NCBI GenBank assembly: GCA_963921195.1
Contig: OY992540.1
Location: 178,422,778 to 178,486,777, forward strand
Direction of reading: 5' to 3'
Origin: Pegoplata infirma
Lineage: Eukaryota > Arthropoda > Insecta > Diptera > Anthomyiidae
Length of the DNA: 64,000 nt
In this document: one piece after another, positions 36,762 through 46,193 of the stretch
Numbering within the stretch: the first letter of the stretch is position 1
Layout of the letters: every line of letters starts with the position of its first letter
Made by a program: the position numbers and the translations under genes
Notes under the pieces: model-generated
What the model was told of the DNA's origin: nothing
Seen by the model: the letters and a program-made list of their open reading frames with translations, nothing else
The model's database searches: none

Positions 36762-37974
36762 CTTGTTTTATTTCCACCATCCTTTCCACCACCGTGTTAT
36801 TGGCTTCATCCTCCGTGTTATCAAAGAGGTCGCATTCGTCCCCAGATTCGGTTTCGAATAAGCCAGATATATATTCCATCTGTTCTGAATCGGAGGCAAC
36901 AGAACTCTCCGAATTCCTCACTGCATGGGCCTCGTCCTGAATGTCACCCATCGTGGCATCAGCTTTATCCTCCATGCCATCACAGAGGTCGCATTCGTTA
37001 CCAGATTCGGTTTCAAAAATGCCAGATGCATCTCCCATCAGCCTAGAATCGGCCAGCTGAATATCAACCTTTTCCAGATTCTCCTCCCCAGCCGACTCTG
37101 CCACTGGCTTGTCTGCGTCCAAAATAGTCTTCTGGTCGCCCTTGTAGACATTGACTCTTATATGAAAAAATCCAAATCTAATAATGCCGTCAGTCCTGGC
37201 TAAAAGCGCAAGCGATTCCTCATTAACCAAGACCACAGCTTGACGACGAGCGCCCTCCATCTCACCCAATCTGGCAATTTGCCAATTCTGAGTTGGAAGG
37301 TCAGGATTGCAGACTTTTATCATCTTAAGAATCACCGCAGTGTCATTTGTAGCCATTGGGATCCATGCATGAGCTCTGGGTTGCGAGGGGATATCATGTT
37401 TTTCCACAACGTCCAGTCTGGCTCCAGGCCATAACTCTCCCACTTGGCTAATGGCAACCTTAAACACGGCTGCGGATCTTTCGTTCCCAAAAGCAACGAG
37501 TTTTACTCGCCCCTGATACCAACCTGCGTTGACAGTAGTAGGGAGAAAATCAGGCATACTCTCAAGGAGCCTATAGTAGATTTCATTTAGTTTAGTTTCA
37601 ACTAAACTCCACTTGTCCCTTGGAATACTACAATCCCCATTTTGCCTGTTTATCACAGCCCTAACGAAGTTACCTTTAACCACTTCACTAAAAGACTGAG
37701 TCCAGACGTTGCCGGTCACCTTAGATCTCTTAGGTAAAGGTTTCTCGTCGGGCGAGCGCAACCTTTTACCAGACTTCGATGACGAGGCCGAAACAGCGCT
37801 CTGTTTGTCAGATGCGCGCATTGCCGAAAGTTTGTCCTGTTCTTCAATGACTCCTTTCGCCCATGATAGCGACGCCCTCTCACGTTCGGAGAGCTTCGTT
37901 CCATCAAGTTGGCCAGGACCAGCACCAGTCGGTGAGGCAGAGCCTCGAATTAAATCGGTATCATTTGTGTCCAT
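36724..37974 (-). CDS. LINE ORF1: RNA-binding/gag-like protein (416 residues)
   Basis: The first ORF of the LINE lies directly upstream of and overlapping ORF2. ORF1 proteins of such elements bind the element RNA and form the ribonucleoprotein. The N-terminal ~90 residues are polar and Ser/Lys-rich, with a basic patch (KRLRSPDEKPLPKRSK) that could act as a nuclear localisation signal. The middle (about 90-290) is a compact domain beginning around WTQSFSEVVKGNF that resembles the DUF4780-like region I recall from fly retroelement ORF1s; this assignment is tentative. No CCHC zinc knuckle is visible. The acidic C-terminus contains an internal duplication, FETESGNECDL near residue 320 and FETESGDECDL near 375. 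The start was chosen because it is the first ATG of the open frame, followed by MDTNDTD. Confidence 0.85.
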   Translation of the reverse strand: MDTNDTDLIRGSASPTGAGPGQLDGTKLSERERASLSWAKGVIEEQDKLSAMRASDKQSAVSASSSKSGKRLRSPDEKPLPKRSKVTGNVWTQSFSEVVKGNFVRAVINRQNGDCSIPRDKWSLVETKLNEIYYRLLESMPDFLPTTVNAGWYQGRVKLVAFGNERSAAVFKVAISQVGELWPGARLDVVEKHDIPSQPRAHAWIPMATNDTAVILKMIKVCNPDLPTQNWQIARLGEMEGARRQAVVLVNEESLALLARTDGIIRFGFFHIRVNVYKGDQKTILDADKPVAESAGEENLEKVDIQLADSRLMGDASGIFETESGNECDLCDGMEDKADATMGDIQDEAHAVRNSESSVASDSEQMEYISGLFETESGDECDLFDNTEDEANNTVVERMVEIKQDVAVPTNKPPSL

Positions 37975-38475
37975 ATTTTCATTTTCCTGGACATGAAAAT
38001 ATTACAAAAATACCTATTACGAACAATTTCAAAAATTCAATTAATAGCACGGAGATAAATTAAAACACGTCCACACTTGTCAACAGTTGAACGAAAAAAA
38101 AAAAAAAAAAAAAATTTTATAACTGAAAATATAAAATATACAGTCCAACAATATATAAACACAATTACTACACAACTCATAAGGTACATTGCAATTTAGT
38201 AATATTTCTAAGAATTAGAAATATGAAACCAAAAATTCAAACCTAACGGACATTTTTCAAGATTTGAAAAGTCCTACTAAGGGTTAACAATGGGAAAAAT
38301 ACAACTCTGTTAAAAGTTAAGATGGATTAAGTTTCTGCCAAATGAATACAACACGAATTAATGGTGAATAGGGGTTATTCAACACAAAGAGAAGTAATTC
38401 CAATTCTTAATTTCTTCAAAAGTTTCATTTAAATGGCTAATCTTAATCTGACACACATTAAGTGTGTGGCAATCG

Positions 38476-38528
38476 AAGGAGTGCTGATGATGGAAGGGTG
38501 GCATCTTCCGAAAGCTGTCGACATCTCC
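38476..38528 (+). ncRNA. Hammerhead-ribozyme-like core, right arm copy 1
   Basis: CTGATGA at 38484-38490 is followed by the stem GGAAG/CTTCC and GAAA. Upstream GGAGTG can pair imperfectly with downstream CATCTCC as a stem I with one bulge. An inverted repeat (ACACAC and GTGTGT, about 38451-38467) precedes it. Confidence 0.5.
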
Positions 38529-38632
38529 ACTTAGCCTGTGTTGCCACTTGATTTTTTTCAGATTTTCTCATTGTACAACAATTATTATTTCTCAGAAATA
38601 ATTAATATGGACTCAAACCGAACGAAATAAAA

Positions 38633-39315
38633 CAAGTAAGAGTGTTAAATTCGGCTGTGCCGAATCTTTTATACCCTCCAACATGCAAAAAAAAATTGCA
38701 GGGACGTTTCTTTTTTTTTTGGGGGGGGGGGTCAGAAGTGGTAATTGGGGGGGGCAAATTTCTCCTCGAATATGTGTTTAAAAATTCATTCTTATGCATT
38801 ATGCATTAAAGAAATACAAGTTTAAATACATTATTTAAAAAAAAAATTATTCCACGCCCATAAAGGGGGGGGGGGGGGGGGGGCTAAAAAAACGACATTA
38901 TCTAATTCTCTAGGTCCAAATGCAGGACTTTGAACTTCCTGTAGCATAAAAATGTTGCATTTGTTAAACAAAAACACAAAAAATCATATAAAAAAGTGGT
39001 ATTATTCATGGGTTGGTTTAGTTCTCTAAGGGGGAACTTTTTCCCCCTTGGTCCGATTTTGCCCATTTCCGAACTTAACCTGCCTAGGAATATAAGACAT
39101 ATTCGTGCAAAACTTCGGAAGTCTAGCTCTTTTATTTTGGACTGTATTGTGTCCTCTACAGACGGACAGACGGACGGACGGACATCGCTAGGATGTCTTA
39201 GAATCGATCACTGATCAATAAAATATATACTTTATAAGGTCCTAGACCGATATTTCAATGCGTTACACACGGAATGACAAAGTGAGTATACCCCCATACT
39301 GTGGTTGGAGGGTAT
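38633..39315. mobile_element. Second copy of the ATACCCTCCAAC dispersed repeat
   Basis: Reverse-oriented counterpart of the element at 31448-32131, starting CAAGTAAGAGTG and ending GTTGGAGGGTAT. It sits at the same point of its ~514-bp host repeat as the left copy does, so the pair derives from duplication of one insertion and not from two insertions. The copies have diverged, mainly in C/G-run length. Confidence 0.6.
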
Positions 39316-39673
39316 AAAAAATTCAGTTATAAAATATACAGTCCAACAATATATAAACACAATTACTACACAACTCATAAGGTACATTGCAATTTAGTAA
39401 TATTTCTAAGAATTAGAAATATGAAACCAAAAATTCAAACCTAACGGACATTTTTCAAGATTTGAAAAGTCCTACTAAGGGTTAACAATGTGAAAAATAC
39501 AACTCTGTTAAAAGTTAAGATGGATTAAGTTTCTGCCAAATGAATACAACACGAATTAATGGTGAATAGGGGTTATTCAACACAAAGAGGAGTAATTCCA
39601 ATTCTTAATTTCTTCAAAAGTTTCATTTAAATGGCTAATCTTAATCTGACACACATTAAGTGTGTGGCAATCG

Positions 39674-39726
39674 AAGGAGTGCTGATGATGGAAGGGTGGC
39701 ATCTTCCGAAAGCTGTCGACATCCCC
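39674..39726 (+). ncRNA. Hammerhead-ribozyme-like core, right arm copy 2
   Basis: CTGATGA at 39682-39688, the same GGAAG/CTTCC stem and GAAA as the other four copies. The presumed stem I downstream strand reads CATCCCC here instead of CATCTCC. Confidence 0.5.
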
Positions 39727-40187
39727 ACTTAGCCTGTGTTGTCACTTGATTTTTTTTCAGATTTTCTCATTGTACAACAATTATTATTTCTCAGAAATAA
39801 TTAATATAGACTCAAACCGAACTAAATAAAAAAAATTCAGTTATAAAATATACAGTCCAACAATATATAAACACAATTACTACACAACTCATAAGGTACA
39901 TTGCAATTTAGTAATATTTCTAAGAATTAGAAATATGAAACCAAAAATTCAAACCTAACGGACATTTTTCAAGATTTGAAAAGTCCTACTAAGGGTTAAC
40001 AATGGGAAATATACAACTCTGTTAAAAGTTAAGATGGATTAAGTTTCTGCCAAATGAATACAACACGAATTAATGGTGAATAGGGGTTATTCAACACAAA
40101 GAGGAGTAATTCCAATTCTTAATTTCTTCAAAAGTTTCATTTAAATGGCTAATCTTAATCTGACACACATTAAGTGTGTGGCAATCG

Positions 40188-40240
40188 AAGGAGTGCTGAT
40201 GATGGAAGGGTGGCATCTTCCGAAAGCTGTCGACATCTCC
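40188..40240 (+). ncRNA. Hammerhead-ribozyme-like core, right arm copy 3
   Basis: CTGATGA at 40196-40202, followed by the conserved stem and GAAA. All five full repeats in both arms keep the core without substitution. Confidence 0.5.
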
Positions 40241-40387
40241 ACTTAGCCTGTGTTGTCACTTGATTTTATTCAGATTTTCTCATTGTACAACAATTATTAT
40301 TTCTCAGAAATAATTAATATGGACTCAAACCGAACTAAATAAAAAAAATTCAGTTATAAAATATACAGTCCAACAATATATAAACAC

Positions 40388-42997
40388 AAAAATTTATTTT
40401 TTCAAAAATGATAAACTTGTAATTTTTCGTAGTCTGGAGACCTTTTACTTTCAACGGCTGTATCTCTGCAACTATTGCTCCGATTTTGTCAAAATAATAA
40501 AAAAATAAAAGATTGAGACTTTATCTTTCCTCTGGAACCAAATGTGAGACAATCGGGCTGGTACTTACAGAGATATATGCATTTATGCAAAGTTTTTTTT
40601 TCATTTTTATGAGAAACCCATTATTTAAGGTTTTTTGGAGACCCTCATTTTTAAATTGCTATAACTCGGTAAATAATGATCCGATTTTGACTCTATAAAA
40701 ACTAGAATGCATAAGTATATTAGCTTTATCATGACAGAAAAAATTTAAGACTATCAGACTAGTATTAACAGATATTTATGCATTCATATCAAAAATATTT
40801 TCGGGTTACTTGTAATAACTTGAAATGGCTATATCAAGGTTACCATTATATCGATTTCAAATGCCTTTGCACGAATTTAAATCTTTTTCAATAAAGTTTA
40901 AATAGAATAAAAGAGATTGCTCGATTTTAAATTTTTAAAAACATTTATTTTTTCAAAAATGATAAACTTGTAATTTTTCGTAGTCTGGAGACCTTTTACT
41001 TTCAACGGCTGTATCTCTGCAACTATTGCTCCGATTTTGTCAAAATAACAAAAAAATAAAAGATTGAGACTTTATCTTTTCTCTGGAACCAAATGTGAGA
41101 CAATCGGGCTGGTACTTACAGAGATATATGCATTTATGCAAAGTTTTTTTTTCATTTTTATGAGAAACCCATTATTTAAGGTTTTTTGGAGACCCTCATT
41201 TTTAAATTGCTATAACTCGGTAAATAATGATCCGATTTTGACTCTATAAAAACTAGAATTCATAAGTATATTAGCTTTATCATGACAGAAAAAAATTAAG
41301 ACTATCGGACTAGTATTAACAGATATTTCTGCATTCATATCAAAAATATTTTCGGGTTACTTGTAATAACTTTAAATGGCTATATCATGGTTACCATTCT
41401 ATCGTTTTCTAATGCCTTTGCACGAATTTAAATCTTTTTCAATAAAGTTTAAATAGAATAAAAGAGATTGCTCGATTTTAAATTTTTAAAAAAATTTATT
41501 TTTTCAAAAATGATAAACTTGTAATTTTTCGTAGTCTGGAGACCTTTTACTTTCAACGGCTGTATCTCTGCAACTATTGCTCCGATTTTGTCAAAATAAC
41601 AAAAAAATAAAAGATTGAGACTTTATCTTTCCTCTGGAACCAAATGTGAGACAATCGGGCTGGTACTTACAGAGATATATGCATTTATGCAAAGTTTTTT
41701 TTTCATTTTTATGAGAAACCCATTATTTAAGGTTTTTTGGAGACCCTCATTTTTAAATTGCTATAACTCGGTAAATAATGATTCGATTTTGACTCTATAA
41801 AAACTACACACAAAAAAATTTTTACCAAGTACTTGGGAGGATATGCGTTTTTAAAGTTTTTTGCATATATTATGCAAAAAATAGCATAATTTTACCAAGT
41901 TTTTGCTTGTTTCTGATAAAAGTTTAGAAAATATTCATAAGAGAATTTAACCTTGTGTAATATTAGAAACCTTAACCAAAATTATGCAAAAACTTGGTAA
42001 AATGTTACACATTTTTTCATAATTAATGTAAAAAACTTTAAAAACGCATATCCTCACAAGTTATTGGTAAAATATTTTTTTGTGTGTAGAAGGCATAAGT
42101 ATATTAGCTTTATCATGACAGAAAAAAATTAAGACTATCGGACTAGTATTAGAAGATATTTATGCATTCATATCAAAAATATTTTCGGGTTACTTGTAAT
42201 AACTTGAAATGGCTATATCAAGGTTACCATTATATCGATTTCAAATGCCTTTGCACGAATTTAAATCTTTTTCAATAAAGTTTAATTAGAATAAAAGAGA
42301 TTGCTCGATTTTAAATTTTTAAAAAAATTTATTTTTTCAAAAATTATAAACTAGTAATTTTTCGTAGTCTGGAGACCTTTTACTTTCAACGGCTGTATCT
42401 CTGCAACTATTGCTCCGATTTTGTCAAAATAACAAAAAAATAAAAGATTGAGACTTTATCTTTCCTCTGGAACCAAATGTGAGACAATCGGGCTGGTACT
42501 TACAGAAATATATGCATTTATGCAAAGTTTTTTTTTCATTTTTATGAGAAACCCATTATTTAAGGTTTTTTGGAGACCCTCATTTTTAAATTGCTATAAC
42601 TCGGTAAATAATGATCCGATTTTGACTCTATAAAAACTAGAAGGCATAAGTATATTAGCTTTATCATGACAGAAAAAAATTAAGACTACCGGACTAGTAT
42701 TAACAGATATTTATGCATTCATATCAAAAATATTTTCGGGTTACTTGTAATAACTTGAAATGGCTATATCAAGGTTACCATTATATCGATTTCAAATGCC
42801 TTTGCACGAATTTAAATCTTTTTCAATAAAGTTTAAATAGAATAAAAGAGATTGCTCGATTTTAAATTTTTAAAAAAATTTATTTTTTCAAAAATGATAA
42901 ACTTGTAATTTTTCGTAGTCTGGAGACCTTTTACTTTCAACGGCTGTATCTCTGCAACTATTGCCCCGATTTTGTCATAATAACAAAAAAATAAAAG
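40388..42997 (+). repeat. Satellite array, ~551-bp unit, interrupted by a MITE
   Basis: About four units, beginning with the 31-base duplication 40388-40418. It is interrupted at AAAAACTA (41806) by a 280-bp MITE and resumes with GAAGGCATAAG. It ends at AAAAAAATAAAAG (42985-42997), which is repeated after the Penelope pair at 48597-48609. Confidence 0.95.
41807..42086. mobile_element. TA-flanked MITE (280 bp) with long inverted termini
   Basis: It lies between TA dinucleotides (41805-41806 and 42087-42088). The left end starts CACACAAAAAAATTTTTACC and the reverse complement of the right end starts CACACAAAAAAATATTTTAC. The similarity extends about 50 bases or more, including GGATATGCGTTTTTAAAGTT in both. 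The TA duplication fits Tc1/mariner-type mobilisation. No ORF. Confidence 0.88.
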
Positions 42998-43074
42998 TTT
43001 TATGTGTGTTACCATGAGCTAATAAGGCCTGTATTATTTCCAATTTTAATAAAAACGCATTATTATTACTGGTT

Positions 43075-43126
43075 TCCCGACGTTTCGTCGATTTTTTGTC
43101 GACTTTTTCAAGGGATTGTCTAGTTT
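43075..43126 (-). ncRNA. Penelope terminal hammerhead-like motif, minus copy
   Basis: On the minus strand CCTTGAAAAAG is followed by a GTCGA/TCGAC stem and GAAACGTC. GAAACGTC with a preceding stem is the hallmark of Penelope-associated hammerheads, in which ACGU forms a two-base-pair stem III. The CUGAUGA box is degenerate here (CTTGAAA), so catalysis is doubtful. Confidence 0.45.
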
Positions 43127-43319
43127 ATTTAATAAAAAACATAAAATTATTACAATTATAAAATATAATATTAAAAACAAATTGAACTTACAATTGTAAA
43201 CGTTATTAAAACATTAAATCACAAATAATTTTACGTTAACAAAACATATAACATCAAACAAAAAACATTTAAAATCCACGAACATATTATTTAAACACAT
43301 CTTATTCTAGTATCACAGT

Positions 43320-43867
43320 TTAATTAATTGCAGTTAAGTAGCTTGCACTAATGTTGTCGGTATCTTCCTTCTTGTTCATAGTTTTGTGTATATTTTGCTG
43401 AATTCGTAAGCTTTCGATCGTATATCTCTTTCTTTCAACGCCTTCCCTGTCTAATATTTTGATGCCTTCTATGTTGGTGGTATGCTTACTTTCTATGATG
43501 TGTTTTGCAAGTGTTGTGCTTTCCCTCCCCTTCAATATGTCCATTTGGTGTTCCCCCATCCTTGTCTCAAGAGTTCTTTTTGTTGTGCCTATGTATATTA
43601 ATTCGCAGTTTTCGTTGTCTGTTCCGTTGCATTTGATTTCGTAAACAACATTGCTTTGTTGCTTTTTGTCAATAGGAGCTTTTATTTTAGAATAAATTGT
43701 GCTGAGTGTTGTATTCGGCTTATAAGCAAAACATATGTTTTTTGTTTTCATAGTTGTTTTAAGGTTTTTATTGTTAGTTAGACCTGGTATATATTTTACA
43801 CTGTAAAATTTTTGTTGTTCTTTATCGATGATGTTATTACATTGGTTGTTTGATTTATTTTGTATTA
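43320..43867 (-). pseudogene. Penelope-like polyprotein, 3' part with GIY-YIG endonuclease (minus copy)
   Basis: C-terminal part of the Penelope protein. A GIY-YIG nuclease is visible: VVYEI, then LIYIGTTKRTLETRMGEHQ, then IES, with Cys and His residues (IKCNG, NENC, KHIIES, SKH) in the positions of the zinc-binding insertion typical of these elements. This domain nicks target DNA to prime reverse transcription. The frame ends in TAA at 43320 and is open up to the 947-bp palindromic insertion, whose other side carries the rest of the coding region. It differs from the plus copy by only a few residues. Confidence 0.9.
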
Positions 43868-43875
43868 GTGCTAGT

Positions 43876-44822
43876 TAGAGTGTCCCTTATTTTGGAAATG
43901 TTGGAAATGTTGAGACGGTACCCCCTCATTTTTTTCCTTTTGACTAAAAAATAACTCAGGAAAAATTTTACGCCCCTACGACCACGCCTTCCCTACGCGA
44001 CGGGGCCGTAAAGAGCGGGGCCTTAAAAATCATTTTTCCATACAAAGCAAAAAAATTTTTTTTTGATTTAAATTTTTTTTGTTATTAATTATAATATTAC
44101 TTGCTTAGCTTATTCACGACAAAAAATTTGATTTTGGTGGGATGAGGCTTTCAGTTCTAAAAAATTTTTCGAAAAAAAAAATTTAGAGCTTTTGGGGTCC
44201 TACAGTAAAAATTTTTTAAAAAATATTTTTTTTTAGTTTTGACAAGCAACCGTTTTAGTTGAATTGTTGCTTTTAATGATATATTTTCATAAAAAAATAT
44301 TATTCCTATCTGTGACATCTTTATCGTGATCTAAAAAATGGTAAAAAATGCATTTTTGATGTTTTTCGATACACGATCAAGATGTCACAGATATGAATAA
44401 TATTTTTTTATGAATATATATCATTAAAAGCAACATTACAACTAAAACCGTTGCTTGTCAAAACTAAAAAAAAAAATTTTTAAAAAATTTTTACTGTAGG
44501 ACCCCAAAAGCTCAAAATTTTTTTTTTCGAAAAATTTTTTAGAACTGAAAGCCTCATCCCACCAAAATCAAATTTTTTGTCGTGAATAAGCTAACCAAGT
44601 AATATTATAATTAATAACAAAAAAATTAAAAATCAAAAAAAAATTTTTTGGTTTGTATGGAAAAATGATTTTTTAGGCCCCGTTCTTTAAGGCCCCGTCG
44701 CGTAGGGAAGGCGTGGTCGTAGGGGCGTAAAATTTTTCCTGAGTTATTTTTTAGTCAAAAGGAAAAAAATTAGGGGGTACCGTCTCAACATTTCCAACAT
44801 TTCCAAAATAAGGGACACTCTA
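43876..44822. mobile_element. 947-bp near-perfect palindromic hAT-like element
   Basis: Starts TAGAGTGTCCCTTATTTTGG and ends with its exact complement. The two arms, about 450-470 bases each, are near-identical inverted copies around a short spacer at about 44335-44375. An 8-bp duplication GTGCTAGT flanks it (43868-43875 and 44823-44830). The plus-strand Penelope copy shows the uninterrupted target (CACTAGCAC). It has no ORF. 8-bp duplication and TAGAG ends fit the hAT superfamily; the foldback structure means a transcript would be a long hairpin. Confidence 0.9.
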
Positions 44823-44830
44823 GTGCTAGT

Positions 44831-45351
44831 GTATTTTCTATTAATAAATTTACCAGATTTTTCGGGAAGCTGTTGTTTTTGAGTGTTTCTTTTATTATCT
44901 TAATGTTTTTGTTGTGAAATTGTGCATCACTGATGTTGATTACTCTAAAGATAAAGTTTTTTGCCGTATTGATGATTTGATTTTTTGGTTGCGTTGTATA
45001 AAAATTCATAATCCTGCCAGATGACGTTGCCTTTGCATACCAGTCAAAGATAATGTTGTTGTTAATCCGATGGAGTTTGGTATCAAGATATGCAAGTTGT
45101 CCATTGTTTTCCATTTCAATTGTAAATTGAATTTTCTTGTGATATTTGTTGAATGTTGATAAAATTTCATCTTTGTCGTCAATATGTATTATCGCCAATA
45201 TATCATCTACATATTTAGCAACGTATTTGATATGAATGTTCTTCTTCTCCAGTTCTAATATAGCTTCATCTAGTAAACAGTCAAGTATAATATCTGCTAT
45301 GGTTGGGGAAAGTGGGTTGCCCATGGGCATGCCGAATATTTGGTTAAAAGT
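44831..45351 (-). pseudogene. Penelope-like reverse transcriptase, palm/thumb part (minus copy)
   Basis: Contains GMPMGNPLSPTIAD and AKYVDDILAI, the second giving the catalytic Asp pair of the reverse transcriptase, and continues as in the plus copy. It is separated from its 5' part by a frameshift: an A-run of nine bases (45351-45359, T on the plus strand) where the plus copy has eight. On its other side it is cut by the palindromic hAT-like element. Confidence 0.9.
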
Positions 45352-46193
45352 TTTTTTTTACCATATACAAAATAGTTGTTGTCTTGTAAACAAAATTGTA
45401 AAATTTTTAAGAATTGTGCGCTTGGAATCTTCGTGAAGTCCTTGATAGTATTCCATTTCATCATAATGTTTCTTATCGCAGTGTGAACAGGTATGTTAGT
45501 AAACAGTGAAATAACATCAAATGATACCAGCATTTCTCCTTGCTGAAGTTTCATATTTTTGAGTTGCTCCTTAACTTGTAGTGAATTTTTGACATTATAT
45601 TGTTCGGATACGATATTTTTCAGAATTTTACCAACAAATTTGGATAATTCATAGCACGGTACCTGAAAAGAAGACACAATGGGTCTGAGTGGAATTCCTG
45701 GCTTATGGATTTTCGGTAGTCCGTATATCCTAGGTGCAGTGGCAGCTGAGCATATTAGTTGGCGTTTTTGCCATATGTTAATAAATCCGTTATTATGAAG
45801 ATCTGCTACCATATTGTTGTTGGTTTTTTGTAATTTAGAGGTTGGATCCGTTCTTAGTGTTTTATATGTTATTTTGTCCTCCAGTAGTTTTTCCATTTTT
45901 TCTTCATAGTCCCATTTGTACATGGCGACCGTTTTATTGCCTTTGTCAGCCTGAATAAAAATAATTTCCTGGTGATCATTTAAAAAAGTTTTTGTTTCCT
46001 CAAAAGCTGTGAAAATAAATTTTTCCCTTTCATTGATTTTGATTTTCCGTTTAAAAGAGGTTATTTGGTTGGCCAATTTAGTTCTCAAGACATCTTTATC
46101 TCTATCTGCATAGTCATCTATTGTTTGTATACAATTTTCAGTATCGGCTATTACATGTATTGGTGAGAAATTTCGCTCAAATTGGCCAACCAA
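45352..46193 (-). pseudogene. Penelope-like reverse transcriptase, N-terminal part (minus copy)
   Basis: Carries the conserved fingers region: IQADKGNKTVAMYKWDYEEK, then YGLPKIHKPGIPLRPIVSS and MLVSFDVISLFTNIPV, typical of Penelope-like reverse transcriptases. The first Met seen at 46193 lies across the inversion junction, so the true start is missing and the copy is 5'-truncated. The frame is lost at the homopolymer near 45351. Confidence 0.88.

Larger units (their letters stand above)
33066..38094 (-). mobile_element. Full-length-looking LINE of the LOA/I/R1-like group
   Basis: A two-ORF non-LTR retrotransposon on the minus strand: a 5' leader of about 120 bases, ORF1, ORF2 overlapping by 38 bases in another frame, and a short 3' region ending in AACCTAACCTAACCTAACCT. 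There is no poly(A) tail. An A-run (38094-38114 on the plus strand) borders the 5' end. The flanking Penelope-like repeat is not continuous across it: the left flank stops at ATTCTTAG and the right resumes at TTTTATAACTGAA, so roughly 75-100 bases of target were lost and no target duplication is evident. Both ORFs are open, suggesting a young copy. Confidence 0.88.
31236..40387. mobile_element. Compound Penelope/retrozyme-like insertion: inverted tandem arms around a LINE
   Basis: The 31 bases before it (31205-31235) and after it (40388-40418) are identical, so the 9.15-kb compound appears to have entered the satellite as one event with a long target duplication. The left arm (31236-33065) holds about 2.3 direct copies of a ~514-bp repeat on the minus strand. 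The right arm (about 38110-40387) holds about 3.3 copies on the plus strand. A LINE sits near the centre of symmetry. The repeats contain no ORF. Tandem and inverted terminal repeats with hammerhead motifs are typical of Penelope-like elements and of animal retrozymes. Which of the two applies is inference. Confidence 0.65.
38110..40387 (+). repeat. Right arm: ~514-bp tandem repeats with hammerhead-like motif
   Basis: Three and a third copies in the orientation opposite to the left arm, with AAGTTTCTGCC marking copies at about 38330, 39530 and 40040. The innermost full copy is split by a second ATACCCTC-type element. The fold point of the two arms is retained at about 38115-38135, where TTTTATAACTGAA is joined to ATATAAAATATACAGTCC. 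The array ends within a copy at 40387. Confidence 0.85.

Noticed and set aside
33586..37996. Several plus-strand frames over the LINE (for example 33813-34271, 37709-37996)
   Set aside because: They are antisense shadows of ORF1 and ORF2, whose motifs are unambiguous on the minus strand.
38860..38885. Long G/C homopolymers (also about 18825-18850, 22444-22475, 31895, 32010) as a regulatory feature or G-quadruplex
   Set aside because: They are variable homopolymer runs inside dispersed elements, prone to sequencing error; nothing links them to a function.
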